64,000 bases of DNA from NCBI GenBank assembly GCA_944380305.1, contig CALWHF010000001.1, forward strand, positions 263,600-327,599, in the 5' to 3' direction. Each line of letters starts with the position of its first letter. Positions within the stretch are counted from its first letter, which is position 1. The position numbers and the translations under genes were made by a program. The DNA comes from an uncultured Christensenellaceae bacterium (GTDB lineage Bacteria > Bacillota > Clostridia > Christensenellales > UBA3700). This document shows positions 18,984 to 27,024 of this stretch, piece after piece. Below the pieces are notes generated by a model. That model was not told where the DNA came from. It did not search any database and worked only from the letters and a program-made list of their open reading frames with translations.

Positions 18984-20186
18984 TTATTCGTTAATAAAAT
19001 TTTCTAACCTTTTTACGTTATCCTGCACGTTGAAATTTTCTGTCATGTAATTATATCCGTTTTCACCTAAAGCTTTGAGCGAATCTTTGTTTTCCGAAAA
19101 CCATTCTATATTGTTCCTGAACGCACCCGTATCGTCGCTATAACACCATTTACCGCACCGCGCCTGTTCTTCGACTAACTGTCTGACGTCCGTATTTTTA
19201 TCGGTACAAGCGAATATCGGCATAGCGTTTTCGAGATAAGACAACATCCTGGACGGATAATTCGGAATAGTAAATCTTTTATCGAGCATTATCATACCGA
19301 CGTCGCATAATGCGCACAGTCTGTCGTATTCTTTTTTCGGCAACGCTTCGAGCGTGGTGACGTTATCCGTATCTTTAAGAGCCTTAAACAGCTTGTCCTT
19401 TTCGCTGCCTTTCCCTATTATTATAAAATGCACACCTTTTACGTCCGCGCAATTTTTTAAGGCTTTTTCAAGAAAATCAAGTCCCTGAGGTTTTCCCAGA
19501 TTCCCGCCGTAAATAAAAACCACGTCTTCGTCTTTTATCCCGTAAGCCGAAAGGCTCCCGTATTTGTCTTTACTTCTTTCGGGTTTTCCTTTGACGGCGA
19601 CCGCATTTGGGAACAACTCGATTTTTTTACCTTTCAGATAAGGATTGTGTTTCTGAAGATACTCTATATTAGCGTTGCTCATACAACCTATGGCGTCAGA
19701 ATACTCGTACAGCTTCTTTTCTTTAATACGGAACATTCTGTACAAAATACCCGTTATACCGCCAGTAGACATCATATTGAGGTCAACTGCATTTTGAGGA
19801 AAAATATCTTTAAGCATAAGATACGACTTGCAACCGAACTTCTTTTTACAATATTTAATGACGTTCGCAAGAGTGATCGGAGGCGTTGCGTACAACACGA
19901 GATCGAATTTTTCGTCGCTGAGATATTTTTTTATAGCTTTTTTTATCACTCTTTCCAGGCTGAGGATTATCAGACCTTTTTTAATTATATTCACTCCGAA
20001 TTGATTCGGGACCTTTATCTCGACTTTCTTTATACCGTCCGTACAAACGCGGATTTCTTCGTATTTGCTGTCAGCGCAACAGATCACAACCTCGTGTTTT
20101 GCTCCGATAAGAGCGTTGATCAGATCGGACGATATCCCGCCGGTTTTTATATCAATGTCTTTTTGACTTATATACAATATTCTCAT
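18984..20186 (-). CDS. Glycosyltransferase family 4, WbuB/L-fucosamine-transferase-like
   Basis: The 400-residue protein has the GT4 layout: TGGISSDLINAL near the N-terminus, the ATPP and KDIFPQNAV stretches in the middle, and IYGGNLGKPQGLDFL followed by IIGKGSEKDKL on the donor side. The ATPP plus D-[IL]-x-P-Q-x-A signature is the one I associate with WbuB/WcaI-type enzymes, some of which transfer N-acetyl-L-fucosamine. The gene lies immediately before capE-capF-capG, whose product is that sugar nucleotide, which supports the reading. Assignment of the donor is inference from context. Confidence 0.78.
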   Translation of the reverse strand: MRILYISQKDIDIKTGGISSDLINALIGAKHEVVICCADSKYEEIRVCTDGIKKVEIKVPNQFGVNIIKKGLIILSLERVIKKAIKKYLSDEKFDLVLYATPPITLANVIKYCKKKFGCKSYLMLKDIFPQNAVDLNMMSTGGITGILYRMFRIKEKKLYEYSDAIGCMSNANIEYLQKHNPYLKGKKIELFPNAVAVKGKPERSKDKYGSLSAYGIKDEDVVFIYGGNLGKPQGLDFLEKALKNCADVKGVHFIIIGKGSEKDKLFKALKDTDNVTTLEALPKKEYDRLCALCDVGMIMLDKRFTIPNYPSRMLSYLENAMPIFACTDKNTDVRQLVEEQARCGKWCYSDDTGAFRNNIEWFSENKDSLKALGENGYNYMTENFNVQDNVKRLENFINE

Positions 20187-20205
20187 CTTTCTTTTACCTC
20201 TTTCT

Positions 20206-22059
20206 TCAGCAGAAAGTACTTATCAGATCGTGTCTCAAAATATCGTTGCCTTTCTCATCGAGCACCTTTACAGACTCGTTTATTTCTTTGTATTTTTTAC
20301 ACAATTCCTCTTTGCTGTCAGCCTCTATCGTAAAGTACGCTATTCTGTCGCCGCTCGATGCGATTTCCTTTATTTCGGCGCCTTTTTGTTTTAATTGATA
20401 ATATTCGGAAATATTGCCTTTTCTTAGCATTTCGTCAAATCCTTCAAGCCTGTCGAAAATGCCCTTTTCGCAATACAAAAATTCGTCAACGATAAATTTT
20501 TCGGATCTGTTGAATTCGACATGAGGCTTTTCTCCCAAAGCAAGATCAACAGCGGCTTTTATCACGTCGAAACCGCTGGCTTTCTTTATAAGTCTGAATT
20601 TATCTCCTCCGCCTGTTCTTGCACAAAATTCTATTACCGATATCGAATCCCCTTTGTCTATCAATTGAATAAGCATGGGAGAATCTTTAAGTGCGAAAGC
20701 CTCGGCGATTCTCTGTGCCACGTCTTCTATCTGTTTATAGATATTGTCAGAAACGTCCGCCGGATAAATCGTCCTGTATATAACGAACTTGTCGGAAGCG
20801 GGTATTTTTTCAAGATTAGAAGCCGATAATACGTATGCCTTTCCGTTTTCAACGTAAATATCTACCGACACCTCTTTACCTTCAACGAATTCTTCTACTA
20901 CCGCCGTCTTGGTACGGCTTATTTTTACAGCTTCTCTGAATGCCGACTCCAGTTCCTTGAACGAAAATACTTTTCTGACTCCTCTGGAACTATATGAATC
21001 CACAGGCTTAACGATCAGCGGATAAACAAATCCGTTGACATCGCTTTCCTTTAAATCATCCAGAACGACATATTTTGACGTCGGGACACCGTTCTCCTCA
21101 AAAATCTTTTTCATATAAGATTTTTTTGAAACATTTTGAGCAGTTTCGAAATCGATATAACAAGGGAGCCCGAGTTTTTCTGATACTTCTGCCATTACCT
21201 GTAATACCTGATCAGCACAAACCGTAATGACAAAATCAACTGCCTCGCTTTTCGCAAGTTCGGTAACTGCATCGACATCCAATACGGAAACCGGATAAAA
21301 TTTATCCGCATATCTTACCGCCACGCAATTTTCGTTCATGTCGGCGAGAACCGTGATTATCCCCCTGCTTTTCAGTTCGTTTATCAGTGCAACTTGCGGT
21401 ATGCCTCCGCAAAGCACCAACGCTTTCTTAGCTTTTGACGGCTTGTTTTCTGCACTAATAGCATCGTTTTTGGTGAATTCAATTCCTTTTCTTCCGAAAA
21501 CTATGCCCACTGTTTTGAAAAGAATTTTTATATCGAGCCAAAGACTGAAGTTATCTATATATTCTATATCATAACGTATTTTTTCTGCCCAGCTGAGATC
21601 GTTTCTTCCGTTGACCTGTGCCCACCCGGTAATACCCGGTTTCATTTCGAGTCTTCTTTTCTGCTCATCGGTATATTTTTCTACCTGATAACGCAAGGTC
21701 GGCCTGGGACCGACAACGCTCATCGTTCCGTTCAAGACATTGAACAACTGCATCAATTCATCAAGACTCGTTTTTCTCAGGAAAGCACCGACTTTTGTTA
21801 TTCTTTCATAATTTCCCAAGGGATTGCCGTCTTTATCGTAGCTTTCTTCGGGTATAAGCATCGTCCTGAATTTATATATATTAAATGCTTTCCCGTCCTT
21901 TCCTATCCTTTCCTGTTTGAATACGACAGGCCCTTTCGATGTCGCTTTTATTAATATTGCAATGATAAGCAACACCGGAATCACGGTCAAGACTAAAATT
22001 AACGCAAAAGAAGATACTATATCAAAAATTCTCTTGATGGTTAATTGAAACTTTCTCAT
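20206..22059 (-). CDS. Priming phosphoglycosyl transferase fused to an ATP-grasp ligase
   Basis: The start was set at the ATG at 22059, with AGGTG 7 bases upstream; an in-frame GTG at 22068 overlaps that site. The protein is 617 residues. Residues 1-205 are a bacterial sugar transferase (PglC/WbaP core): one N-terminal re-entrant or membrane helix, KFRTM, the catalytic Asp-Glu pair at 100-101 in LDELMQLFNVL, and VVGPRP. Residues from about 213 to the end match the ATP-grasp fold: an LCGGIPQVALI preATP strand, YPLIVKPVDSYSSRGV, EEFVEGKEVSVDIYV and IEFCARTGGGDKF. The first part should start repeat-unit synthesis on undecaprenyl phosphate. The second should form an amide or peptide-like bond using ATP. 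The fusion places a ligase at the priming step. Neither substrate is proven. Confidence 0.88.
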   Translation of the reverse strand: MRKFQLTIKRIFDIVSSFALILVLTVIPVLLIIAILIKATSKGPVVFKQERIGKDGKAFNIYKFRTMLIPEESYDKDGNPLGNYERITKVGAFLRKTSLDELMQLFNVLNGTMSVVGPRPTLRYQVEKYTDEQKRRLEMKPGITGWAQVNGRNDLSWAEKIRYDIEYIDNFSLWLDIKILFKTVGIVFGRKGIEFTKNDAISAENKPSKAKKALVLCGGIPQVALINELKSRGIITVLADMNENCVAVRYADKFYPVSVLDVDAVTELAKSEAVDFVITVCADQVLQVMAEVSEKLGLPCYIDFETAQNVSKKSYMKKIFEENGVPTSKYVVLDDLKESDVNGFVYPLIVKPVDSYSSRGVRKVFSFKELESAFREAVKISRTKTAVVEEFVEGKEVSVDIYVENGKAYVLSASNLEKIPASDKFVIYRTIYPADVSDNIYKQIEDVAQRIAEAFALKDSPMLIQLIDKGDSISVIEFCARTGGGDKFRLIKKASGFDVIKAAVDLALGEKPHVEFNRSEKFIVDEFLYCEKGIFDRLEGFDEMLRKGNISEYYQLKQKGAEIKEIASSGDRIAYFTIEADSKEELCKKYKEINESVKVLDEKGNDILRHDLISTFC

Positions 22060-22110
22060 TGTTCGCACCTATTTTTTCTTTTATTATTGTATTTATCGTA
22101 TATTCAAGTA

Positions 22111-23193
22111 TTACAAATACATCCTTAATTTTTCAGGCGAGTATTTCCTCCCCGTAGATCTGAAATCGATATCCAACACTTGACAAGCCATATCGATCGT
22201 CGTCGTTATCGTAGGAGTTTCTATATCTATGCATTTTGCCAGATGCTCTATGGGAACCAGTCCGTTTGGGATATCTTCCATAATGTATCTGCAACGAATC
22301 GTAGGCGGCGCGTCTATCTCTCTATAGGACTCGTTATTCCTTATGCAATCGTAAATATTGTCGCCATCTACTCCGTAAACGTCTTTCATCCACTCCGCCG
22401 TTGAATCTATCGAATATCCCAAACTCAGAGCAACAGCGAGCCTTTCCTTATCAATTTTCTCAAGAAAACCGGCAACGCTTTTTGATATACCGTCGTAATA
22501 ATATTTGAAATCAGTCTTTTCGGTTTCTATCCAGCCTATATTCATAAGAACGGGCGCACAATGCAATACCATACCCACGTTTGATAAAGACGTAACCGCA
22601 ACCGAGTTTACGGGCTTGAAATATCTGTATATACATTCAGGCATTCTTGCCATCACATAATTTATGTCGGATGATTTCAAAGCGGCTATTTTTACATCGT
22701 TTTTTAATGCGTAAATAGTCGCCCCGTTTTTAGAATTTCTGCGGCAAGTATATACAATCGTCTGAGTTTCGGCAATATGAGGCATTTCTTTTACACCGTT
22801 TTCCTCCAATGTCTCGGCAAATTCCACTGCACCGAAAGTCCTGCCCGGATTTAGAACGATAACGGTATCCTTATTAACGTACGGAGACAGTCTTTTTGCA
22901 ACGTCTTTGTGCGCCGAACTGGGAGTAGCCACCATAATAAAATCAGATATGGTTTCAGATATTTCCGATGATACCTTCGCCACTTTTGCGACGCCGTTAA
23001 CTATGCCGTTACAAATTATTTCTCCCGTATCTAATATTTCTTTTATGTTTTCGGCAGTCCTGTTCCATAAAGACACATTTAGCCCGTTCAACGCGAGATG
23101 AGCAGCCATCGACAACCCCTGATGACCGCCGCCGCAGACGAACACTTCGTTTGCTCTGGCTATATTACGCAAAGCACCATTTTCTACAGACAT
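22111..23193 (-). CDS. NAD(P)-dependent opine dehydrogenase-like protein (octopine/nopaline dehydrogenase family)
   Basis: The 360-residue protein has an N-terminal Rossmann fold with VCGGGHQGLSMAAHLA and a C-terminal helical domain. The middle motif NVGMVLHCAPVLMNIGWIE fits the N-H-x-x-x-x-x-N region of opine dehydrogenases, whose histidine takes part in catalysis. Known members join an amino acid to a 2-oxo acid by reductive condensation; octopine and N-(1-carboxyethyl)-norvaline are examples. It starts one base after the upstream mutase-like gene stops, so they are coupled. Position inside a polysaccharide operon next to an ATP-grasp domain suggests that it builds an acyl or amino substituent. 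A role as an ordinary hydroxyacid or sugar dehydrogenase is not excluded. Confidence 0.78.
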   Translation of the reverse strand: MSVENGALRNIARANEVFVCGGGHQGLSMAAHLALNGLNVSLWNRTAENIKEILDTGEIICNGIVNGVAKVAKVSSEISETISDFIMVATPSSAHKDVAKRLSPYVNKDTVIVLNPGRTFGAVEFAETLEENGVKEMPHIAETQTIVYTCRRNSKNGATIYALKNDVKIAALKSSDINYVMARMPECIYRYFKPVNSVAVTSLSNVGMVLHCAPVLMNIGWIETEKTDFKYYYDGISKSVAGFLEKIDKERLAVALSLGYSIDSTAEWMKDVYGVDGDNIYDCIRNNESYREIDAPPTIRCRYIMEDIPNGLVPIEHLAKCIDIETPTITTTIDMACQVLDIDFRSTGRKYSPEKLRMYL

Positions 23194-23194
23194 A

Positions 23195-24829
23195 TCACTT
23201 CTCCAACAAACAGAGTCTTTCCTTTTCAGACAACACTTTGCCTGTAGCTTTGTCTATCGCTTCACACGCTCCGTCTTTGAACGCAGTAGTCAGATTTCCT
23301 TTGAATTTAGCTCCTTTAACTATATGAACGGCATCAAGATACCCTCTTTTTACAATATCAGCAAGCACATACGGATCGCCAAGAGGATCTGAAACCGAAG
23401 AATATTTATCGGTAATATATCCTAACAGATATTTTGCTTCTTTAACCAAATGCTCTTTCCTGGCAAGTATCCTTTCGTCTTTTTCCATAGAAAAATTGTC
23501 TTCGAGCGTATGTCTTATAACGCCTTTGACAATTTTACTGCTTTCGATAACTTCTTTTGCACTCGCAGCATGATCGGCCTCGCAGAAACCGACGACGTGA
23601 ATTATGTGAGGTTTCAAACTCATTTGCATAAACGTCGATGCAGCCAACTGACCTTTTGCAACGCTTTCGTCTGCATGAAAAAGCGGTAACCCCGCGCGCG
23701 TCTCCCTGAAAGTCCTGAACGATTCGTCTTCAAGAGATTCGACCATTTCACACATAGCAAGTACCCTTGCGAGATCCATAGAAAAAGATATTCCGTGCGG
23801 AATATTGAACATGTATTGCGAAATGTAATTTTTTACGCCGGCTTTTTTTGCATTGTAAGCCGCAATATATGCCGCCGCCACAGGTATTACGTCATGTGCG
23901 TCCCTGAGACTCCAATGGTGCGGCTCGTTACATTCCACCGGAATATTCCTTTCCGCATGCCATTTTATCAGTTCCAGTGCCTCTTTAACCGACGTCTCAA
24001 TCGGACGCGTGCCCCTTCCGTCTATTTCGTTATACCAATATACCGGGATAGCTGTCCACGCATTATCTATCGTATCGACGAGCAATTCTGCATATTTAAT
24101 GACGTCTTCCGTACCGCTATAACATCTCATAAGCGGGAAATTACCACATTTGCTCGCCTCTTTAAGTGCTATCAAATCTTCTTTTCCCCTTATAGGAACG
24201 CCGCCCGCGCCGTCAAATTCCTTTTTCATTCTTTTCTGATCGAACATAAACTGCTGAGCGTTCTGGTCGGTACCCAAAGAAATAACGTCGAGCACCTTGG
24301 CTTTCGATATTTCTTCAATACCTTTACGAGTACTTTCAACAGTAGGAAGTCCAAAATGATGTCTAAGAAGAGGATACGGACTGTTTTTATTTATCCTGTC
24401 TATAAGATTTGCACCGTAAGCATGTTCGTTTTCCTCTGCCTTTTCCCCTCTCAAAAAGCGGATGGAATCGTTTATCTCATCGTAGCCGTCCGATATAAAA
24501 GAAAACATTCCGTATTCCTTTGCAATGTCCGCAACCGGCTTAGTTCCCCCAAAAGACCATATAGGTTTGTAATCGAGTTTATCCGCTCTCGCTTTTATTT
24601 CGTCGAGAAGAGGAATAACGTTGGCAGGCGTTAACCTATAACTTATGCCAATAAGATCCGGCTTCTCTTTGATTATTTCTTCAAACAATCTGTCTACCGA
24701 TACGGCAGGTCCCATGAAGATACAATCGTATCCTTCTTTTTCGGCTAACTGCAAAAAATGATATACTCCTGCAACGTGGACGCAATTTCCTATGGACGCT
24801 CCTAGAGCTTTCTTTTTTTGACTATCCAT
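23195..24829 (-). CDS. Cobalamin-dependent mutase-like protein (B12-binding domain fused to glutamate-mutase-E-like barrel)
   Basis: The 544-residue protein begins with a B12-binding fold. GNCVHVAG (14-21) stands where DxHxxG is expected, with the ligand His18 kept and the Asp replaced by Cys16. GISYRLTP follows at the usual S-x-L position, then WSFGGTKPV. From about 175 to 470 it resembles the glutamate mutase epsilon barrel. MRCYSGTED matches the recalled QARHGTPD segment, with its substrate-binding Arg kept. ECNEPHHW aligns with the recalled INREPFG segment, whose second substrate Arg is lost. So S and E parts are joined in one chain and the substrate is probably not glutamate. A cysteine-rich cobalamin-associated small protein is encoded upstream and an opine dehydrogenase downstream. 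Alignment was done from memory. Confidence 0.72.
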   Translation of the reverse strand: MDSQKKKALGASIGNCVHVAGVYHFLQLAEKEGYDCIFMGPAVSVDRLFEEIIKEKPDLIGISYRLTPANVIPLLDEIKARADKLDYKPIWSFGGTKPVADIAKEYGMFSFISDGYDEINDSIRFLRGEKAEENEHAYGANLIDRINKNSPYPLLRHHFGLPTVESTRKGIEEISKAKVLDVISLGTDQNAQQFMFDQKRMKKEFDGAGGVPIRGKEDLIALKEASKCGNFPLMRCYSGTEDVIKYAELLVDTIDNAWTAIPVYWYNEIDGRGTRPIETSVKEALELIKWHAERNIPVECNEPHHWSLRDAHDVIPVAAAYIAAYNAKKAGVKNYISQYMFNIPHGISFSMDLARVLAMCEMVESLEDESFRTFRETRAGLPLFHADESVAKGQLAASTFMQMSLKPHIIHVVGFCEADHAASAKEVIESSKIVKGVIRHTLEDNFSMEKDERILARKEHLVKEAKYLLGYITDKYSSVSDPLGDPYVLADIVKRGYLDAVHIVKGAKFKGNLTTAFKDGACEAIDKATGKVLSEKERLCLLEK

Positions 24830-24832
24830 AAA

Positions 24833-25075
24833 TTACTTCTCCTTCTTTTTGAGTTTATCAATAATAAGTCCGTAATTTTCTTCACGATGCGGTACAAGGC
24901 AATCCGAACAATCCTTGATCCCGTTTATCAGCTTGTAATTGCCACCGCAATCTTCATCCCTGTATAAAGGGCAAAAACAGAACAAACAATTAATATTATC
25001 AGATTTGTGACACGGATAGTATTGACACTTCCTGTTCTCGAAATATCTGAACGATGCTTCTTTTTCTTTATTCAT
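24833..25075 (-). CDS. Cysteine-rich small-domain protein (PF04071-like), putative metal-binding
   Basis: This 80-residue protein has eight cysteines. Most are arranged as C-x5-C, then CLFCFC, then CGG and DCSDC, with the ending LVPHREENY. This closely fits the cysteine-rich small domain (zf-like) family. Members often lie next to, or are fused with, cobalamin salvage or biosynthesis genes, and are thought to bind metal or a cluster. Here it lies 3 bases before the B12-dependent mutase-like gene, which supports a cobalamin link for that gene. Its biochemical role is not established in the family. Confidence 0.82.
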   Translation of the reverse strand: MNKEKEASFRYFENRKCQYYPCHKSDNINCLFCFCPLYRDEDCGGNYKLINGIKDCSDCLVPHREENYGLIIDKLKKKEK

Positions 25076-25079
25076 CCGT

Positions 25080-26240
25080 TTATTTCTGCTTTTCGTAAAT
25101 CGTCTTGTTGACGATCGCCGCGACGTAGTTGACCTCTTCGTCGGTCATTTTGCTGTCGCTGGGAAGACAGATACTGCGGTAGAAGAGATCTTCGCATACA
25201 CTGTTGAAACCTATCTCCTTTTTTTCGGCGTCACTCAGCTGAGTCACGAAATCGCAATCCTTGAATACCGGCTGAGTATGCATAGGCTTCCATGCGGGAC
25301 GACTTTCGACGTTCTCTGCCGCGAGCGCGTTGATGATATCCATAAACGTCGCTTTGCAATCTTTTGAAAGAGTCGCTCCCGTCAGCCAGAAGCTGGAATC
25401 CGCGCCGTCGAACGTAGGCACGGTATCGATATACGGATTATCCTTGAACGCCTTTTCGTAAAGCGCATGGATATGGCGTTTCTGCTCCACTCTCTTCGAA
25501 AGCACTTTGAGTTGTCCGCGACCGATGCCCGCGCAGATATTGCTCATGCGGTAGTTGTACCCCACCTCTTCATGCTGATACCACGGGAACGGCTCTCTGG
25601 ATTGCGTTGCCCAGAACAGCACTTTGTCGCGCGTAGCCTTATCGTTACACATAAGCATACCTCCGCCCGAGGTTGTGATTATTTTGTTCCCGTTAAACGA
25701 GAAAATGGATATATCTCCGAAGTTTCCCGTCTGAACTCCTTTATACGACGCACCGAGGCTTTCCGCCGAATCTTCGAGAATAGGCGTGCCGTGTTTTTTA
25801 GCTATCGCGCGTATTTCGTCGTACTCCGCAGGCTGACCATAGAGATTTACAACGACTATGGCAGCAGGATTCGGATATTTCTCGTAAGCCTTTTCAAGTG
25901 CTGCGGGAGACATGTTGTAGCTCTTGTAATCGCTGTCGATGAAAACGGGCTTTGCCCCGACGTACATTATCGGATTGCAGGTCCCGCTGAACGTGAACGA
26001 GGAACAGAACACTATGTCTCCCCTCTTGACACCCAGATACATGAGCCCGAGATGTATCGCAGAAGTTCCGCTGGCAAGCGCAACGGCATACGGTCTGCCG
26101 ATATAATCGCACATTTCCTTTTCAAACATTTCTACGTTTTTGCCCAGAGGCGCGACCCAGTTTGTGTCGAACGCTTCCTGAATGTATTTCATTTCCTCTC
26201 CACCCATATGCGGAGAGCTGAGATAAATACGTTTCTCCAT
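25080..26240 (-). CDS. Nucleotide-sugar aminotransferase (DegT/DnrJ/EryC1 family, PglE-like)
   Basis: The 386-residue protein has the fold-type I PLP enzyme motifs of sugar aminotransferases. ALASGTSAIHL is the phosphate-binding loop, LEDSAESLGA has the Asp that contacts the pyridine nitrogen, and SFNGNKIITTSGGG has the PLP lysine at about 186. Of the known types it reads most like PglE, which makes UDP-4-amino-4,6-dideoxy-GlcNAc. No PglF-type retaining dehydratase or PglD-type acetyltransferase lies in the window. The 4-keto substrate may come from elsewhere or from CapE, and the amine may be acylated by the ATP-grasp domain instead (inference). It is the first gene of the operon and is GC-balanced. 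Confidence 0.88.
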   Translation of the reverse strand: MEKRIYLSSPHMGGEEMKYIQEAFDTNWVAPLGKNVEMFEKEMCDYIGRPYAVALASGTSAIHLGLMYLGVKRGDIVFCSSFTFSGTCNPIMYVGAKPVFIDSDYKSYNMSPAALEKAYEKYPNPAAIVVVNLYGQPAEYDEIRAIAKKHGTPILEDSAESLGASYKGVQTGNFGDISIFSFNGNKIITTSGGGMLMCNDKATRDKVLFWATQSREPFPWYQHEEVGYNYRMSNICAGIGRGQLKVLSKRVEQKRHIHALYEKAFKDNPYIDTVPTFDGADSSFWLTGATLSKDCKATFMDIINALAAENVESRPAWKPMHTQPVFKDCDFVTQLSDAEKKEIGFNSVCEDLFYRSICLPSDSKMTDEEVNYVAAIVNKTIYEKQK

Positions 26241-26277
26241 TTCTTAGCCTTCTTTTATAGTTTATTTGCCATATGCT

Positions 26278-26306
26278 ATTATACCACACGTTTTATTCAT
26301 GTGCAA
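26278..26306 (-). promoter_or_regulatory. Promoter of the polysaccharide operon
   Basis: On the minus strand TTGCAC (26306-26301), 17 bases and a perfect TATAAT (26283-26278) lie about 38 bases before the aminotransferase ATG. The leader would be only about 30 bases, so no cobalamin riboswitch or attenuator fits in front of this operon. No internal promoter of equal quality was seen in the short intergenic gaps down to 8400. Confidence 0.72.
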
Positions 26307-26597
26307 TAAAATATAAAATAAATATATGCGATATGAAAGAATTGCCGCAAAAGTATCTGCTTCCCGACGGTCGGAAACAGAGCGGAAAGCCGGATTTTTC
26401 TGTGCATCTTGCAAACAACGGTAATCTGCCGTTTGCAGCACCGATCAACAGCAACGACCGTACGGATATACAATATTCGCAGCAAAGTATCCGCAGAAAC
26501 AGTTATGCGAATAATCTACACGGGTACGAAAATTTTCATCGGTTTACATGGGCATAACGCGGATCTTGTCATGGCAACGCCGACACGTTGTGAAAGC
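26307..26597. other. Intergenic region without a convincing gene
   Basis: This region separates the divergent-facing polysaccharide promoter from the end of the GntR/ABC unit. A plus-strand frame at 26273-26557 (94 codons) has no ribosome site and no familiar sequence, so it is not called. The stretch contains one copy of a 19-base sequence found again at 59706-59724. Confidence 0.5.
26514..26532 (+). repeat. 19-base dispersed repeat, copy 1
   Basis: The 19 bases starting ATCTACACGGG at 26514 occur again at 59706-59724 in the same orientation. In both places the copy lies upstream (plus sense) of a hairpin terminator. Flanking bases are partly similar, as in a shared AGTAT a short way before. 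No coding frame explains it. Confidence 0.45.
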
Positions 26598-26621
26598 AAA
26601 AAAACGCCGCCTCACGGCGGC
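26598..26621 (-). terminator. Intrinsic terminator of the GntR/ABC-remnant unit
   Basis: On the minus strand a GCCGCC/GGCGGC stem (26621-26616 with 26611-26606, loop of four) is followed by seven T residues. It lies 27 bases after the stop codon of the truncated ABC gene. Confidence 0.85.
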
Positions 26622-26647
26622 ACTACGATTCTTGTAGCTTAAAAAAA

Positions 26648-27022
26648 TCAGAACTCTTTGCGTCTGTAAATACGAACGGAAACGCAGTAGGATACGGCAA
26701 GCGAAATCACGGCGAAAGTCAGGGACAACGCGATGACGAGGGCCTCGGAAACACCAAGCTCTTTTTCGAGAATGAGCAGCAGAGCTATCCAGATGCCCAG
26801 CGTCGCCAGGACGACCAGAATTATTACGGGTCTGCCCTCGAACAGTATGCCGCCCGCATCGGGGTGCACCGCCCCGACGATCGACTTTATCACGGTACTC
26901 TTGCCCGCGCCGTTTTCGCCGACAAGCCCGACCACCGCGCCTTCGGGAACGACGAACGACACGTCGTTGAGATCGAAGTCCTTATAATGTTTGCAAAGCC
27001 CCTTGATTTCGAGTTTATTCAT
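26648..27022 (-). pseudogene. ABC transporter deletion remnant: ATPase N-terminus joined to a permease C-terminus
   Basis: The frame starts at the ATG at 27022, two bases after the GntR stop codon, and encodes 124 residues. Residues 1-65 are the start of an ABC ATPase with an intact Walker A (GENGAGKST, 35-43). They stop soon after the first strands (GGILFEGRP). From about residue 66 the sequence changes to two hydrophobic segments and a basic tail (RIYRRKEF), typical of an ABC-2 permease C-terminus. The signature motif, Walker B, the rest of the ATPase and most of the permease are absent. The simplest reading is one in-frame internal deletion across an ATPase-permease gene pair. It should be non-functional as a transporter. 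Confidence 0.8.
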
Positions 27023-27024
27023 AG

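Noticed and set aside
26241..26306. Cobalamin riboswitch in front of the operon with the B12 mutase
   Set aside because: Only about 30 bases lie between the predicted transcript start and the first gene, too short for any B12 riboswitch, and no B12-box-like sequence was seen.
26273..26557. Plus-strand frame of 94 codons
   Set aside because: No ribosome site, no promoter and no protein-like pattern; it overlaps the polysaccharide promoter on the other strand.
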